Notes: generated from the letters alone by a model not told the origin. A stretch of DNA of 64,000 nucleotides from Pseudacidovorax sp. (GCF_017991995.1 NZ_JAGOPN010000019.1:1-64000); one strand, 5' to 3'. Positions 44,717-54,197 are shown, counted from the first letter of the stretch. Translations and numbers: made by a program.

Positions 44717-45691
44717 ATGAACCGACGCCAATTCCAGCAGGCCCTGGCCGCCCTGGCCCTGCCCCTTGCCGCCCCTGCGGCGCGCGCCCAGTCCTGGCCC
44801 GAGAAGCCCGTGCGCTTCGTGCTCTCGCAGCCCGCGGGCTCGGGGCCGGACATCCTGGCCCGCCAGATCGGCGACCAGCTTTCGCGCCTGTGGCAGCAGG
44901 CCGTGATCATCGACAACCGCCCCGGCGGCCAGAACGTGATCGGCGCCCAGGTGGCGGCCCGCGCCGCACCCGACGGCTATACGCTCTACTACGCCACCAC
45001 CGCGGCCATGGTGACCAACGTGTTCACCTTCAAGTCGCTGCCCTACGACCCGGCGCGCGACTTCGTGCCGGTGCGGCTGGTCGGGCGCAGCCCCTTCGTG
45101 CTGGCGGCCGCGGCCAGCTTCCCGGCCAAGGACCTGCCCGACCTCATCGCCCGCGCCAAGGCCCAGCCCGGGATGCTGGCCGCGGGCACCGAGGGGCCCA
45201 AGACTTTCTCGGGCATGGTGCTCGACAGCATGGCCGCCACCGCCGGCATCAAGCTCAACCAGGTGCCCTACACCAAGGCGCCCGAGGCGCTGCAGGACCT
45301 GCTGGGCGGCCGGCTGCAGCTGGTGTGCCTGCCCGAGGCGGCCCTCACCGCCTACATCCAGGGGGGTCAGGTGCGTGCGCTGGCCGTGAGCACCGGCAAG
45401 CGGCTGCCGCAGTGGCCGCAGGTGGCCACCGTGGCCGAGACCCTGCCGGGCTTCGAGTTCACCGGCTGGAACGGCATCTTCGCGCCGGCCGGCACGCCCG
45501 CTGCGGTGGTGGCCCGCATCAATGCCGACCTGGACAAGGTCATGGCCCAGCCCGAGACCGCGCAGCGCCTGGCCGCGCTGGGCACGATGGCCGAAGGCCC
45601 CATGAGCCCGGCCGAGTTCGGCAGCTTCATGAAGGCCGAGCGCGAGCGCTGGGCGGTGGCCGTCAAGACCATCGGCCTGCAGCCCGAATGA
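44717..45691 (+). CDS. Bug/TctC-family periplasmic solute receptor
   Basis: 324 residues, ATG 44717 after ACGGAGACAACG. Signal RRQFQQALAALALPLAAPAARAQ, then WPEKPVRFVLSQPAGSGPD (Ser-Gln in place of the usual VPFPAGG), VIIDNRPGGQNVIG and RAAPDGYTLYYAT. Probably binds the phenolic or its side-chain acid. The second Bug gene follows 21 bp downstream. Confidence 0.9.
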   Translation: MNRRQFQQALAALALPLAAPAARAQSWPEKPVRFVLSQPAGSGPDILARQIGDQLSRLWQQAVIIDNRPGGQNVIGAQVAARAAPDGYTLYYATTAAMVTNVFTFKSLPYDPARDFVPVRLVGRSPFVLAAAASFPAKDLPDLIARAKAQPGMLAAGTEGPKTFSGMVLDSMAATAGIKLNQVPYTKAPEALQDLLGGRLQLVCLPEAALTAYIQGGQVRALAVSTGKRLPQWPQVATVAETLPGFEFTGWNGIFAPAGTPAAVVARINADLDKVMAQPETAQRLAALGTMAEGPMSPAEFGSFMKAERERWAVAVKTIGLQPE

Positions 45692-45712
45692 GCCGGGCCG
45701 GGGGGAAGCGAC

Positions 45713-46696
45713 ATGCAACGCCGCGACTTCATCCGCCAGGCCGGCGCGGGCGCGCTCGCCGGTGCGCTGGGCCCGTCCCTTGCACAGGCACAGGCCGAGC
45801 GCACCGCCTTCATCATCTCGGGCTTTCCGGCCGGCGGCATGGGCGACCAGGTGGCGCGCCCGCTGGCCGAGAAGCTGCGCGGGCGCTATGCGCCCGGCGT
45901 GGTGGTCGATGCCCGGGTGGGCGCCGGCGGCCGCATCGCGGTGGACTACGTGCGCCGGGCGGTGCCCGACGGCATGACGATCCTGCAGATCCCCAGTTCG
46001 CCGATGACGCTGTACCCCAACACCTACCGCAAGCTGAGCTATGACCCGCTCGCGGACTTCGTGCCGGTGTGCAGCACGGTCAACTATGCCTTCGTGCTCA
46101 CCGCCGGGCCCGGCGTGCCGGCCGAGGTACGTACGCTGGCCGACTACCTCAAGTGGGTGCAGGCCAATCCGCAGGCCGCCACCTATGGCGTGCCGGCGGC
46201 GGGCTCGGCCCTGCACTTCGTGGGCATGCTGCTGGAGCGCCACGGCGGCCGCAAGCTCACGGCCGTGCCCTACAAGGGCGGGGCGCCGCTGCTCAACGAT
46301 GTGCTGGGCGGCCAGGTGCCGGTGAGCATCAGCGTGCTGGGCGAGGTCATGCCTTACATCCGCAGTGGCCGGCTGCGCGGACTGGCCGTCTCCAGTGCGC
46401 AGCGCTCGCCCTTCCTGCCCGATGTGCCCACCTTCGTCGAACAGGGACTGGCCGACGTGGTGGTGCAGGAATGGCTGGGCTGGTTCCTGCCGGCCCGCGC
46501 GCCGCGCGAGCGGGTGCAGCAGCTGAACGCGCTGGTGGGCGAAGGCCTGCGCGATCCGGCGCTGGTCGACAGCCTGGCCAGGAACGGGCTGCAGCCCTTC
46601 CACCAGTCGCCGGAGGAATTCGCCCAACTGGTGCGCGGCGATCTGGCGCGCTGGGCGCCCATCGTGAAGTCCTCGGGCTTTACCGCGGAGGACTGA
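45713..46696 (+). CDS. Bug/TctC-family periplasmic solute receptor, tandem second copy
   Basis: 327 residues. The Tat-type signal QRRDFIRQAGAGALAGALG is followed by RTAFIISGFPAGGMGDQVA, an unusual variant of the family start. YKGGAPLLNDVLGGQVPVS is conserved. It differs clearly from its neighbour at 44717 and is not a recent copy, so the pair likely has two ligands. It leads by 4 bp into the ThDP enzyme gene. Confidence 0.9.
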   Translation: MQRRDFIRQAGAGALAGALGPSLAQAQAERTAFIISGFPAGGMGDQVARPLAEKLRGRYAPGVVVDARVGAGGRIAVDYVRRAVPDGMTILQIPSSPMTLYPNTYRKLSYDPLADFVPVCSTVNYAFVLTAGPGVPAEVRTLADYLKWVQANPQAATYGVPAAGSALHFVGMLLERHGGRKLTAVPYKGGAPLLNDVLGGQVPVSISVLGEVMPYIRSGRLRGLAVSSAQRSPFLPDVPTFVEQGLADVVVQEWLGWFLPARAPRERVQQLNALVGEGLRDPALVDSLARNGLQPFHQSPEEFAQLVRGDLARWAPIVKSSGFTAED

Positions 46697-46700
46697 CAGC

Positions 46701-48446
46701 ATGGTGATCGAACTGACGGGTGCGCAGGCGCTGGTGCGGCTGCTGGCGGTCGAGGGCGTGGAGCAGGCCTACGGCATCGTGGGCGGCAAGCTGGCGCCGC
46801 TGCTGCATGCCATCGCGGGCCAGCCGGGGCTGCGCTTCATCGGCACCCGGCACGAGGCCGCGGCGCCCATGATGGCGGCGGCCACCTTCGCCGGAACCGG
46901 CCGGCTGGCCGTGGCCATCGGCGAGATGGGGCCGGGCGGGCTCAACCTGATCTCGGGCCTGGGTGTGGCCTTTGCCAACCAATTGCCGCTGCTGGCCATC
47001 ACCACCAACCAGCACCGCGCCGCCGCCTACCCGCACAGCGGCATGTTCATGGACCTGGATGCGGTGGCCGTGAGCCGCGCCATCACGAAGTGGAATGCCG
47101 TCGTCCACGACGCCCGGCGCCTGCCCGAGCTGGTGCGCCGCGCGCTGCGCGAAGCCCTGGGTGGCCGGCCCGGTCCGGTGCACCTGGACATTCCGCAGGA
47201 CGTGCTGGCCCAGCGCTGCGCCTTCGCCGATGACGAGTTCGACCTGCCGCCGCACCGCTACCGCGCCATCGGTCGGCCGCGGCCGGATGCCCAGTCTGTG
47301 GCGCAGGCGGCCGCGTTGCTGCGCGCGGCGCGCCGTCCGCTGATCGTGGCGGGTGGCGGGGTGGTGGCCAGCGACGCGGCGGCGCAGGTGCAGGACCTGG
47401 CCGCGCGCCTGGGCTGCCCGGTGGTGCCCACGCAGATGGCGCTGGGCGTGGTGCCCACCGCCAGTGCACATTTCATCGGTCATGGCGGCCTCATCGCCGG
47501 CGCCCCGGTGCAGGCGGCCTTTGCCGAGGCGGACGTGATCGTGGCGGTGGGCTGCCGCTGGTCGTCCTGGATGTGGGACGCGCAAGGCCCGCTGGCCCGC
47601 CGCAGCCACCGCACCATCGCCATCAACCTGGACCCCTCGGCGCTGGGCCATCCGGCGGTGCACGAGGTGGCGATGCAGGCAGACGCCCGCGCCGCGCTGG
47701 ACGACCTGTGCGCCGCCCTGCAGACCGGCGAGCTGGCGGTGGAGGCCGACTGGCTGCCGCGCATGAGGGAAGGCCGCCAGCGCTACGAGGCCGCCCTGCA
47801 TGCCGCGGCCGATGCGCCCCGCGAGGAGGGCGCCGCCATGCATCCGGCGGCGCTGGCGCGCGAGATCGGCGCAGCACTGCCGTCCGACGCGCTGGCGGTG
47901 TTCGATGGCGGCCACACCACGTTCTGGTCCAACGACCTGACGCCCGTGACCGCACCGCGCACGCGCTTCCACGAGCCGGGCATGAGCCACCTGGGCTTCG
48001 GCCTGCCCTATGCGCTGGCGCTGCAGGCGGTGCATCCGGGCCGGCCGGTGGCGCTGATCACGGGCGACGGCTCCTTCGGCTTCACGCTCAACGAGCTGGA
48101 CACGGCCCGTCGCCAGCGGCTGCCCGTGCTGGTGGTGATCCACAACAACGAGGCCTGGGGCATCATCCGCGCCGGTCAGCGCAAGGCGCTGGACTTCGAG
48201 CTGGGCACCGACCTGTCGGGCACGGACTATGCGGCAGTGGCACGCGGCTTCGGCTGCCACGGTGAACGCGTGCTCGCGCCGCAGGAGGTACGTCCGGCCA
48301 TGGAGCGGGCCTGGGCCAGCGGCCTGCCGGCGGTGCTGGACTGCCGCACCGACTTCCTGCCCCATCCGGCCGGGCCGATGTTCGGCAGCATGAACCAGTA
48401 CGGCTTCGAGGCGCTCACGCGGCTGCCCGCGGCCCCATCGGCCTGA
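46701..48446 (+). CDS. ThDP-dependent enzyme, acetolactate synthase/benzoylformate decarboxylase family
   Basis: 581 residues in the three-domain layout. The N-terminal activating Glu52 is in GTRHEAAAPMM, and the ThDP/Mg motif spans about 455-483 (GDGSFGFTLNELDTARRQRL to VIHNN). Between them are FAD/cofactor-type middle-domain traits (LARRSHRTIAINLDPSALG). The enzyme forms or breaks C-C bonds next to a carbonyl, e.g. 2-oxoacid decarboxylation or carboligation. In this operon it may process the oxoacid from ring cleavage. It is not the ilvB enzyme: no small subunit follows. Confidence 0.87.
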   Translation: MVIELTGAQALVRLLAVEGVEQAYGIVGGKLAPLLHAIAGQPGLRFIGTRHEAAAPMMAAATFAGTGRLAVAIGEMGPGGLNLISGLGVAFANQLPLLAITTNQHRAAAYPHSGMFMDLDAVAVSRAITKWNAVVHDARRLPELVRRALREALGGRPGPVHLDIPQDVLAQRCAFADDEFDLPPHRYRAIGRPRPDAQSVAQAAALLRAARRPLIVAGGGVVASDAAAQVQDLAARLGCPVVPTQMALGVVPTASAHFIGHGGLIAGAPVQAAFAEADVIVAVGCRWSSWMWDAQGPLARRSHRTIAINLDPSALGHPAVHEVAMQADARAALDDLCAALQTGELAVEADWLPRMREGRQRYEAALHAAADAPREEGAAMHPAALAREIGAALPSDALAVFDGGHTTFWSNDLTPVTAPRTRFHEPGMSHLGFGLPYALALQAVHPGRPVALITGDGSFGFTLNELDTARRQRLPVLVVIHNNEAWGIIRAGQRKALDFELGTDLSGTDYAAVARGFGCHGERVLAPQEVRPAMERAWASGLPAVLDCRTDFLPHPAGPMFGSMNQYGFEALTRLPAAPSA

Positions 48447-48477
48447 TCGCTTCTTGACTCACTTCCTGGAACACGCC

Positions 48478-48906
48478 ATGACCGCCTCCCTCACCCTCGA
48501 CCAGGCCCAGCGCCTGCTGGCCGCCGCCCTGGCGCGATCGCGCGAACGCGGCTTCAAACCCATGGCCGTGGCCGTGCTTGACGGCGCCGGCCACCTCAAG
48601 GCCTTTGTCAGCGAGGACGGCGCCAGCATGTTCCGCTTCGATGTCGCCCGGGCCAAGGCCTGGGGTGCGGTGGGCATGGGCGTGGCCAGCCGCGCGCTGG
48701 CCGAGCGGGCCCGCGACAACCCCAACTTCTTCGTCTCGCTGTCGGCCACGGCGCAGGGCCGCTTCCTGCCGCAGACGGGTGCCGTGGTCATCAAGGATGC
48801 CGCCGGCACGGTGATCGGCGCCGTGGGTGCCAGCGGTGGCACGGGCGACGAGGACGAGCTGATCTGCATCGCGGGCGTGGAGGCCGTCGGGCTGCAGTGG
48901 GGCTGA
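48478..48906 (+). CDS. GlcG/HbpS-family protein
   Basis: 142 residues, no signal sequence. LTLDQAQRLLAAALARSRE and AVAVLDGAGHLKAFVSEDGA are the opening of the GlcG/HbpS (heme-degrading/cobalamin-adenosyltransferase-like) fold, closing with GAVGASGGTGDEDELICIAG. Members are often in operons for glycolate and aromatic degradation, with function usually unproven. It follows the ThDP gene by 31 bp. Confidence 0.85.
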   Translation: MTASLTLDQAQRLLAAALARSRERGFKPMAVAVLDGAGHLKAFVSEDGASMFRFDVARAKAWGAVGMGVASRALAERARDNPNFFVSLSATAQGRFLPQTGAVVIKDAAGTVIGAVGASGGTGDEDELICIAGVEAVGLQWG

Positions 48907-49039
48907 GCCTGGCCGCCATGCGATACGTCGCGCATGGGCATCGGGGCGCGGCGCCCGCTGTGGGCGCCGTTGCCGGTGCGGGCCGTTTCCGCGATCGAGA
49001 GGCTGTCGATGGCCGCCCCCGGCGCCAACCCGGAACACG

Positions 49040-50074
49040 ATGAAACACCCTGCAGCCTGCCCATGCGGCATCGATGTCCACGCGCATGTGGTGCCGGAGA
49101 ACTTTCCGAGCTATATCGGCGACAGGCTTCCCGCCGAGTGGCCGTCGATGGCTCCCGCCCATGCCTGCCATCGCCACGTGATCATCGCGGGCAAGGTGTA
49201 TCGCACCGTCTCCGACGGCTGCTGGAACACCGCCCGGCGTCTCGACGATCTCGCCGCCATGGGCCTGGCCATGCAGGTGATCTCGCCGATGCCGGAACTG
49301 CTCTCCTACTGGATGGCGGCTGCGGACGCGCAGCAGCTGCTTCGCTACACCAACGACTGCATGGCATCGATGGTGAACGAGGGAGGCGGCCATATCGCGG
49401 CGCTGGGTGCGGTTCCGCTCCAGGACCTGGACCTGGCCATTGCGGAGCTGGAGTACGTGGTCAAGACGCTCGGATTCGCCGGCGTGGAGATCGGCAGCAA
49501 CATCAATGGCGTGCCGGTCGGTGCACCACAGCTCGATCCCTTCTTCGAGGCCTGCGAAGGGCTCGGCGCCGCGGTGTTCGTCCACGCACTGCGACCGGCG
49601 GGCATGGAGCGGCTCGTCGGCCCCGCCTCTCTGCAACAGGTGCTGGCCTATCCGGGGGACGTCGGATTGGCGGCGGCATCGGTCATCACCGGCAATCTGA
49701 TGTCGCGCCGCCCGAGATTGCGCATCGCCTTCAGCCACGGAGGCGGCACGCTCGCATCGTTGTTGCCGCGCCTGCAACAGGGCTGGGACGTCTTTCCTGA
49801 ACTGAGGCAGAGCCTCGGCGCCTCGCCGGTGGAACAGGCTCGCCAACTGTTCTACGACACGCTTGTCTTCGATGCGCGGACGCTTCGCCATCTGGTCGAT
49901 CAGTTCGGTGCCGGCCAGTTGATGGTGGGCACCGACTACCCCTTCAACTTCCGCGATCGCATGCCGGTGGAGCGCATCGAGGCCGCAGGCTTCTATGCCC
50001 CGACGGCCCAGGCGCTCCTGCATCGGAATGCGGCGCGCTTTCTCCACCTTCCGGCCGGGGCGCCGGCCGCGTGA
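49040..50074 (+). CDS. ACMSD-like amidohydrolase (metal-dependent decarboxylase family)
   Basis: 344 residues. Metal ligands His14 and His16 (IDVHAHVVPE), His182 (VFVHALRP) and Asp299 (VGTDYPFNF) are those of aminocarboxymuconate-semialdehyde decarboxylase and its aromatic-acid decarboxylase relatives (gamma-resorcylate, 5-carboxyvanillate). FSHGGGTLASLL gives His233 as the fifth. Substrate could be a ring-cleavage semialdehyde or a hydroxybenzoate. It begins 133 bp after the HbpS gene; whether it shares the operon is not sure. Confidence 0.85.
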   Translation: MKHPAACPCGIDVHAHVVPENFPSYIGDRLPAEWPSMAPAHACHRHVIIAGKVYRTVSDGCWNTARRLDDLAAMGLAMQVISPMPELLSYWMAAADAQQLLRYTNDCMASMVNEGGGHIAALGAVPLQDLDLAIAELEYVVKTLGFAGVEIGSNINGVPVGAPQLDPFFEACEGLGAAVFVHALRPAGMERLVGPASLQQVLAYPGDVGLAAASVITGNLMSRRPRLRIAFSHGGGTLASLLPRLQQGWDVFPELRQSLGASPVEQARQLFYDTLVFDARTLRHLVDQFGAGQLMVGTDYPFNFRDRMPVERIEAAGFYAPTAQALLHRNAARFLHLPAGAPAA

Positions 50075-50249
50075 TCCGTCAGGGAGACCACTGCCGAGCG
50101 ACCACGATGGGCCTCTCGTTCGCATTGCAACAAGGCTTTCGATGCGCACCACGAGCCATGATCGAAGCGGCCCAGCCTGACATGGGACGACCGGCCCCCA
50201 CGCTCCGCAGCCGGTGGGGCTGGCAACCGATGGCGGCCCGCCGGGCAGC

Positions 50250-51869
50250 TCAGCCGGCCGGGCCAGGCGTCTCCAGCTCCACCACCGTCTCGCGCAGCCA
50301 GGCGCCGATCTGCGCCAGCCGGCGGGGGTCGGCCGCCTGGTCGCGCAGCACGCCGCAGTTCATCACGTAGCGCAGGCCCTCGACAGGTCGGCTGAAGGGC
50401 ACGGCCACCGCCACGATCTCGGGACGGAAGTCGGCCGAGCTGCACCACCCCTGACGCCGGCAGTCGGCGATGGCCGCACTGGCGGCCGGCCACAGCCGCG
50501 CGAAGGCCTCGGGTTGCGTCAGGCGCAGGCGGTGCAGCAGGGCCTCGCGCGTCGGGTGGTCCACGCTGGCCAGCCAGGCCCGGCCCATGGCGGTGTGCAG
50601 CATCGGCATCGGGGCGCCGGTGTCGGGCGGCAGCAGGCGCGCGTCGGTCTGCCAGGCGGTTTCGACATAGACCATGCTGGTCTCGTGCGGCAGGCCCAGC
50701 GAGACGGCGCCGCCGGTGCGGGCCGCCAGGGCCAGCATGGCCGGCCGTGCGTGACGCCGCAGCGGCAGCCCCGAGAGCATGGGATAGGCCGCGGCCAGCA
50801 CGGCCGGCGCCAGGCGGTAGCCGGCCGTGGCCTCGTCGCGCCGCAGATAGCCGCGTTCCATCAGCGTGTGCACCAGTCGCTGCACGGTGTTGGGCGCGAG
50901 GCCCAGGCGCCGCGCGAGGGCGCGGATGCCCAGCACCGGCTCGCCCGGCGCGAAGCTGCGCAGCAGGTCGATGCCATGCGCCAGCGTGCGGGCGAAGCCG
51001 CCATCGCGTGGATCGTCCTGCGCGGCCGCCGTTCCGTGGCCCACCAGCCAGGCGGGCGCGGGTGGCACGGCCGGTGGCTGGCCCGCGCCGTCGCGCAGCA
51101 GGGCGCGCTGCCAGTCGGCCTCGATGGTGCGTGCCAGCTGCACGAGACATGGGCCGATCTCCCGCTGCAACGCGCGCGGTGCCAGCCGCCGCGCGGGCAG
51201 GCCGGCGTTGAGCAGCAGGTGCTCGCCCTGCAGCGTGATGCGCAGCGGCACGGCCACCGCGTGCACGTCGGGCAGCCAGTCGCCTTCGGAATGGCAGAAG
51301 CCCTGCGCGGCCCACTGCCGCTGGGCTTCGCGCAGCACGCGGTCGAAGCGGCTGGCTTGCGCGCCGTCCACGACGGCGAGCGCCACGCGGGCTGCTTCGC
51401 GTTCCGATGGCGTCGCTGTGGCCAGCCAGGCGCGGCCAATGGCCGTGTCCAGCAGGGGCAGCGGCGCCCCCAGGTCGGGCTGGAAGGTGAGCGGGTCGTT
51501 GTTGCGCCAGGTCTCCACATAGACCATGCGGTGCCGGTCGCGCATGCCCAGCGACACCGAGGCGCCCAGCGCATCGGCCAGCTGCTTCATCGGCAGCCGG
51601 GCGATGCGTCGCAGGCCCAGCTGCGCGAGCAGCGGATAGCCCAGCGTCAGCGCGCCGCTGCCCAGCCGGTGGCCGCGGCCCTCGCCAGCTGGCACGACGA
51701 GGCCGCGGCTGGCCAGCGTGGTGGTGAGCCGGGTGATCGTGGCGCGGGCGAGGCCGGTGCGCTGCGCGAGGGCCGAATTGCCCAGCACGGCGGGCGCGCC
51801 GGCAAAGGCCTCCAGCACGTCCAGGCCGTTTGCCAGCGTGGTGGCGAAGCGCGGGTCGGTGATCGGCAT
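50250..51869 (-). CDS. Tandem IclR-IclR fusion transcriptional regulator
   Basis: 539 residues, about twice a normal IclR regulator. Residues about 10-250 form a full IclR unit: wHTH with LAQRTGLARATITRLTTTLAS, then an effector domain with ASVSLGMRDRHRMVYVETW. From about 290 a second unit repeats both parts: HGIDLLRSFAPGEPVLGIRA, LGLAPNTVQRLVHTLMERG, and GGAVSLGLPHETSMVYVETAW. The halves are similar but clearly diverged. The start is ATG 51869; the same frame stays open far upstream, antisense to two other genes. It is divergent from the Bug/CoA-transferase operon (135-bp gap) and probably controls it. Confidence 0.85.
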   Translation of the reverse strand: MPITDPRFATTLANGLDVLEAFAGAPAVLGNSALAQRTGLARATITRLTTTLASRGLVVPAGEGRGHRLGSGALTLGYPLLAQLGLRRIARLPMKQLADALGASVSLGMRDRHRMVYVETWRNNDPLTFQPDLGAPLPLLDTAIGRAWLATATPSEREAARVALAVVDGAQASRFDRVLREAQRQWAAQGFCHSEGDWLPDVHAVAVPLRITLQGEHLLLNAGLPARRLAPRALQREIGPCLVQLARTIEADWQRALLRDGAGQPPAVPPAPAWLVGHGTAAAQDDPRDGGFARTLAHGIDLLRSFAPGEPVLGIRALARRLGLAPNTVQRLVHTLMERGYLRRDEATAGYRLAPAVLAAAYPMLSGLPLRRHARPAMLALAARTGGAVSLGLPHETSMVYVETAWQTDARLLPPDTGAPMPMLHTAMGRAWLASVDHPTREALLHRLRLTQPEAFARLWPAASAAIADCRRQGWCSSADFRPEIVAVAVPFSRPVEGLRYVMNCGVLRDQAADPRRLAQIGAWLRETVVELETPGPAG

Positions 51870-52004
51870 TGGGGAAAGAGCGGCCTGGATGCGGGGCGGT
51901 GTCTGTCCAATATAGCGAAACAGCGTTTGGCGCCGGACCGGTGCCTCCCTAGTCTTCGGGCCCTGCCGCACTTCAGTGTGCCGGCACCCACCGGAGACAA
52001 CGAC

Positions 52005-52979
52005 ATGCTCAAGCAACTGATGGCCGCCACGCTGGCGGCCGGCCTCGCACTGGCCGCGCCGCTGGCCTCGGCGCAGGCCGCCTATCCCACCAAGCCGATC
52101 CGCCTGGTCGTGCCCTTCGCGCCCGGCGGCTCTGCCGACGTGGTGGGCCGGCTCATCGCCGAGGAACTGCGCGCCGGACTGGGCCAACCCGTGGTGGTGG
52201 ACAACCGCCCCGGCGCCGGCGGCAACATCGCCGGTGACATGGTGGCCAAGTCGCCGGCCGACGGCTACACGCTGCTGCTGGCGGCGGCCGGCCCCATCGC
52301 CATCAATCCCAGCCTGTACGGCCGCATGCCCTACAACCCGGCCACCGACCTGGCGCCGGTGGTGCTGCTGGCGCGCGACCATCAGCTCATGGCCGTCACG
52401 CCGTCGGTGCCGGCGCGCGATGTGCGCGAGTTCATCGCCTATGCCAAGGCCAATCCGGGCAAGGTCTCCTTCGGCTCGCCGGGCAACGGCACGCCCGCGC
52501 ACCTGGGTGGCGAGTTGTTCAACCAGATGGCGGGCACGCAGATGGTCCATGTGCCCTACAAGGGCAGCGCGCCGGCCATGAACGACCTGATCTCGGGCCA
52601 GATCACCGTGATGATCGACAACATGCCGGCGCTGCTGCCCCAGGTGCAGTCCGGCCGCCTGCGGGCCCTGGGCGTGGCCAGCCCGTCGCGCGCGAGCGGT
52701 GCCCCCGACATTCCCACCGTGGCCGAGTCCGGCCTGCCCGGCTTCAACGTCACCGCCTGGAAGGGCCTGATGGCGCCGGCCGGCACGCCCAGACCCATCG
52801 TCGCGAAGCTGAACGAAGTGGCGGTGGCGGCCGTGGCCAAGCCGGAGATCCGCAAGCGCCTGGTGGACCTGGGCGCCGAGCCCGGCGGCGGCAGCCCCGA
52901 GGACTTCGGCGCGCTCATCGCCAAGGACAGCCGCAGCTGGGCGGCGCTGGTGAAGTCCACCGGCGCGCGGGTGGACTGA
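52005..52979 (+). CDS. Bug/TctC-family periplasmic solute receptor
   Basis: 324 residues, ATG 52005 after CCGGAGACAACG. Signal KQLMAATLAAGLALAAPLASAQ; family segments YPTKPIRLVVPFAPGGSADV, VVVDNRPGAGGNIAG, SPADGYTLLLAAAG and VPYKGSAPAMNDLISGQ. Textbook sequence for the family. It lies 3 bp before the CoA-transferase gene, so its ligand is likely the carboxylate that the transferase activates (inference). Confidence 0.92.
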   Translation: MLKQLMAATLAAGLALAAPLASAQAAYPTKPIRLVVPFAPGGSADVVGRLIAEELRAGLGQPVVVDNRPGAGGNIAGDMVAKSPADGYTLLLAAAGPIAINPSLYGRMPYNPATDLAPVVLLARDHQLMAVTPSVPARDVREFIAYAKANPGKVSFGSPGNGTPAHLGGELFNQMAGTQMVHVPYKGSAPAMNDLISGQITVMIDNMPALLPQVQSGRLRALGVASPSRASGAPDIPTVAESGLPGFNVTAWKGLMAPAGTPRPIVAKLNEVAVAAVAKPEIRKRLVDLGAEPGGGSPEDFGALIAKDSRSWAALVKSTGARVD

Positions 52980-52982
52980 GGT

Positions 52983-54197
52983 ATGCCCGACGCTTTCGAT
53001 CCCGCGCAAGGGCCGCTGCACGGCCTGCGCATCCTGGACATGGCCACCGTCGTGGCCGCCCCCTTCGCGGCCACGCTGTGCGCCGACCTGGGCGCGGAGG
53101 TGACCAAGCTGGAACTGCCCGACGGCAGCGACGCCCTGCGTTCGTTGGCGCCGGTGGAGCCCGGTCATGCCCTGTACTGGAAGGTGCTCAACCGCGGCAA
53201 GCGCGGTATCACGCTGGACGTGCGCACCGACGCCGGCCGCGCCCTGTTCCTGCGTCTGGTGGCCGGCATGGACGTGCTGTTGGAGAACTTCCGTCCCGGC
53301 ACGCTGGACCGCTGGGACCTGGACCTGGCGACGCTGCACCGGGCCAATCCGCGGCTCATCGTGCTGCGGCTCACCGGCTTCGGCCAGACCGGGCCCTATG
53401 CGGGCCGGCCCGGCTTCGCGCGCATCTTCGAGGCCATGGGTGGCCTGGCCCATCTGACCGGCGAGGCGGACGGCCCGCCGCAGCATGTCAACTTTCCGCT
53501 GGGCGATTCGATGGCCGGCCTGTTCGGCGCCTTCGCCATTGCGGCGGCGGCGGCGGAGCGGGCGCGCTGCCCCGATGCGCCCGGCCGCGAGATCGACCTG
53601 TCGGCCACCGAGGCCCTGCTGCGCGTGCTGGAGCCGCTGGCGGTGGAGCGCGAGCGCAGCGGCCAGCCGCGCCAGCGCAGCGGTGCCCGTGCCACCTACA
53701 CCGCGCCGTCCAACATCTACCGCACGAAGGACGGCGACTGGATCACGCTGGTGGGCTCGTCGGATGCCATCTTCCGGCGCCTGTGCGTGGCCATGCAGGC
53801 GCCCGACATGGCGGCCGACCCGCGCTTCACCACCAACCCGCTGCGGGTGCGGCACCTCGATGCGCTGGACGGACGCGTCGCCGCCTGGTGCGCCGCGCAC
53901 AGCCATGACGAGCTGCGGGCCGCGCTCGATGCGCATTCGGTGCCCTTCTGCAAGGTCTACGACATCGACGACGTGCTGGCCGATCCGCACTTTGCGGCGC
54001 GCGGCGCCATCGTGCGCCTGCCCGATGCCGAGCTGGGCTCGGTGCCGGCGCCGGCCGTGGTGCCGCGCTTCGGCGGCCATGCCTTCGCGCCGCCGCGCAC
54101 CGGCCCGGCGGTGGGCGAACACAACGCCGAGGTTTTCGGCGCGCTGGGCCTCACGGCCGAGGACCTGCGCGGGCTGCGCGCGGCTGGTGCGCTGTGA
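52983..54197 (+). CDS. CaiB/BaiF-type (family III) CoA-transferase
   Basis: 404 residues. It opens GLRILDMATVVAAPFAATLCADLGAEVTKLE and has FGQTGPYAGRPGF and the catalytic-Asp helix LGDSMAGLFGAFAIAAA (Asp175, at the place of formyl-CoA transferase Asp169). The family moves CoA from an acyl-CoA to a free acid. Paired with an acyl-CoA dehydrogenase, it would activate the acid taken up by the Bug protein. Confidence 0.9.
   Translation: MPDAFDPAQGPLHGLRILDMATVVAAPFAATLCADLGAEVTKLELPDGSDALRSLAPVEPGHALYWKVLNRGKRGITLDVRTDAGRALFLRLVAGMDVLLENFRPGTLDRWDLDLATLHRANPRLIVLRLTGFGQTGPYAGRPGFARIFEAMGGLAHLTGEADGPPQHVNFPLGDSMAGLFGAFAIAAAAAERARCPDAPGREIDLSATEALLRVLEPLAVERERSGQPRQRSGARATYTAPSNIYRTKDGDWITLVGSSDAIFRRLCVAMQAPDMAADPRFTTNPLRVRHLDALDGRVAAWCAAHSHDELRAALDAHSVPFCKVYDIDDVLADPHFAARGAIVRLPDAELGSVPAPAVVPRFGGHAFAPPRTGPAVGEHNAEVFGALGLTAEDLRGLRAAGAL

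Noticed and set aside
46701-48446. Acetolactate synthase large subunit (ilvB)
   Set aside because: No regulatory small subunit or ilv neighbours; operon context is aromatic breakdown.
52983-54197. Loss of the catalytic Asp in the first CoA-transferase (Glu210 in SATEALL where relatives have Asp)
   Set aside because: That residue is not the nucleophile. The position matching Asp169 of formyl-CoA transferase is Asp175 in the LGDSMAG helix, which is present.
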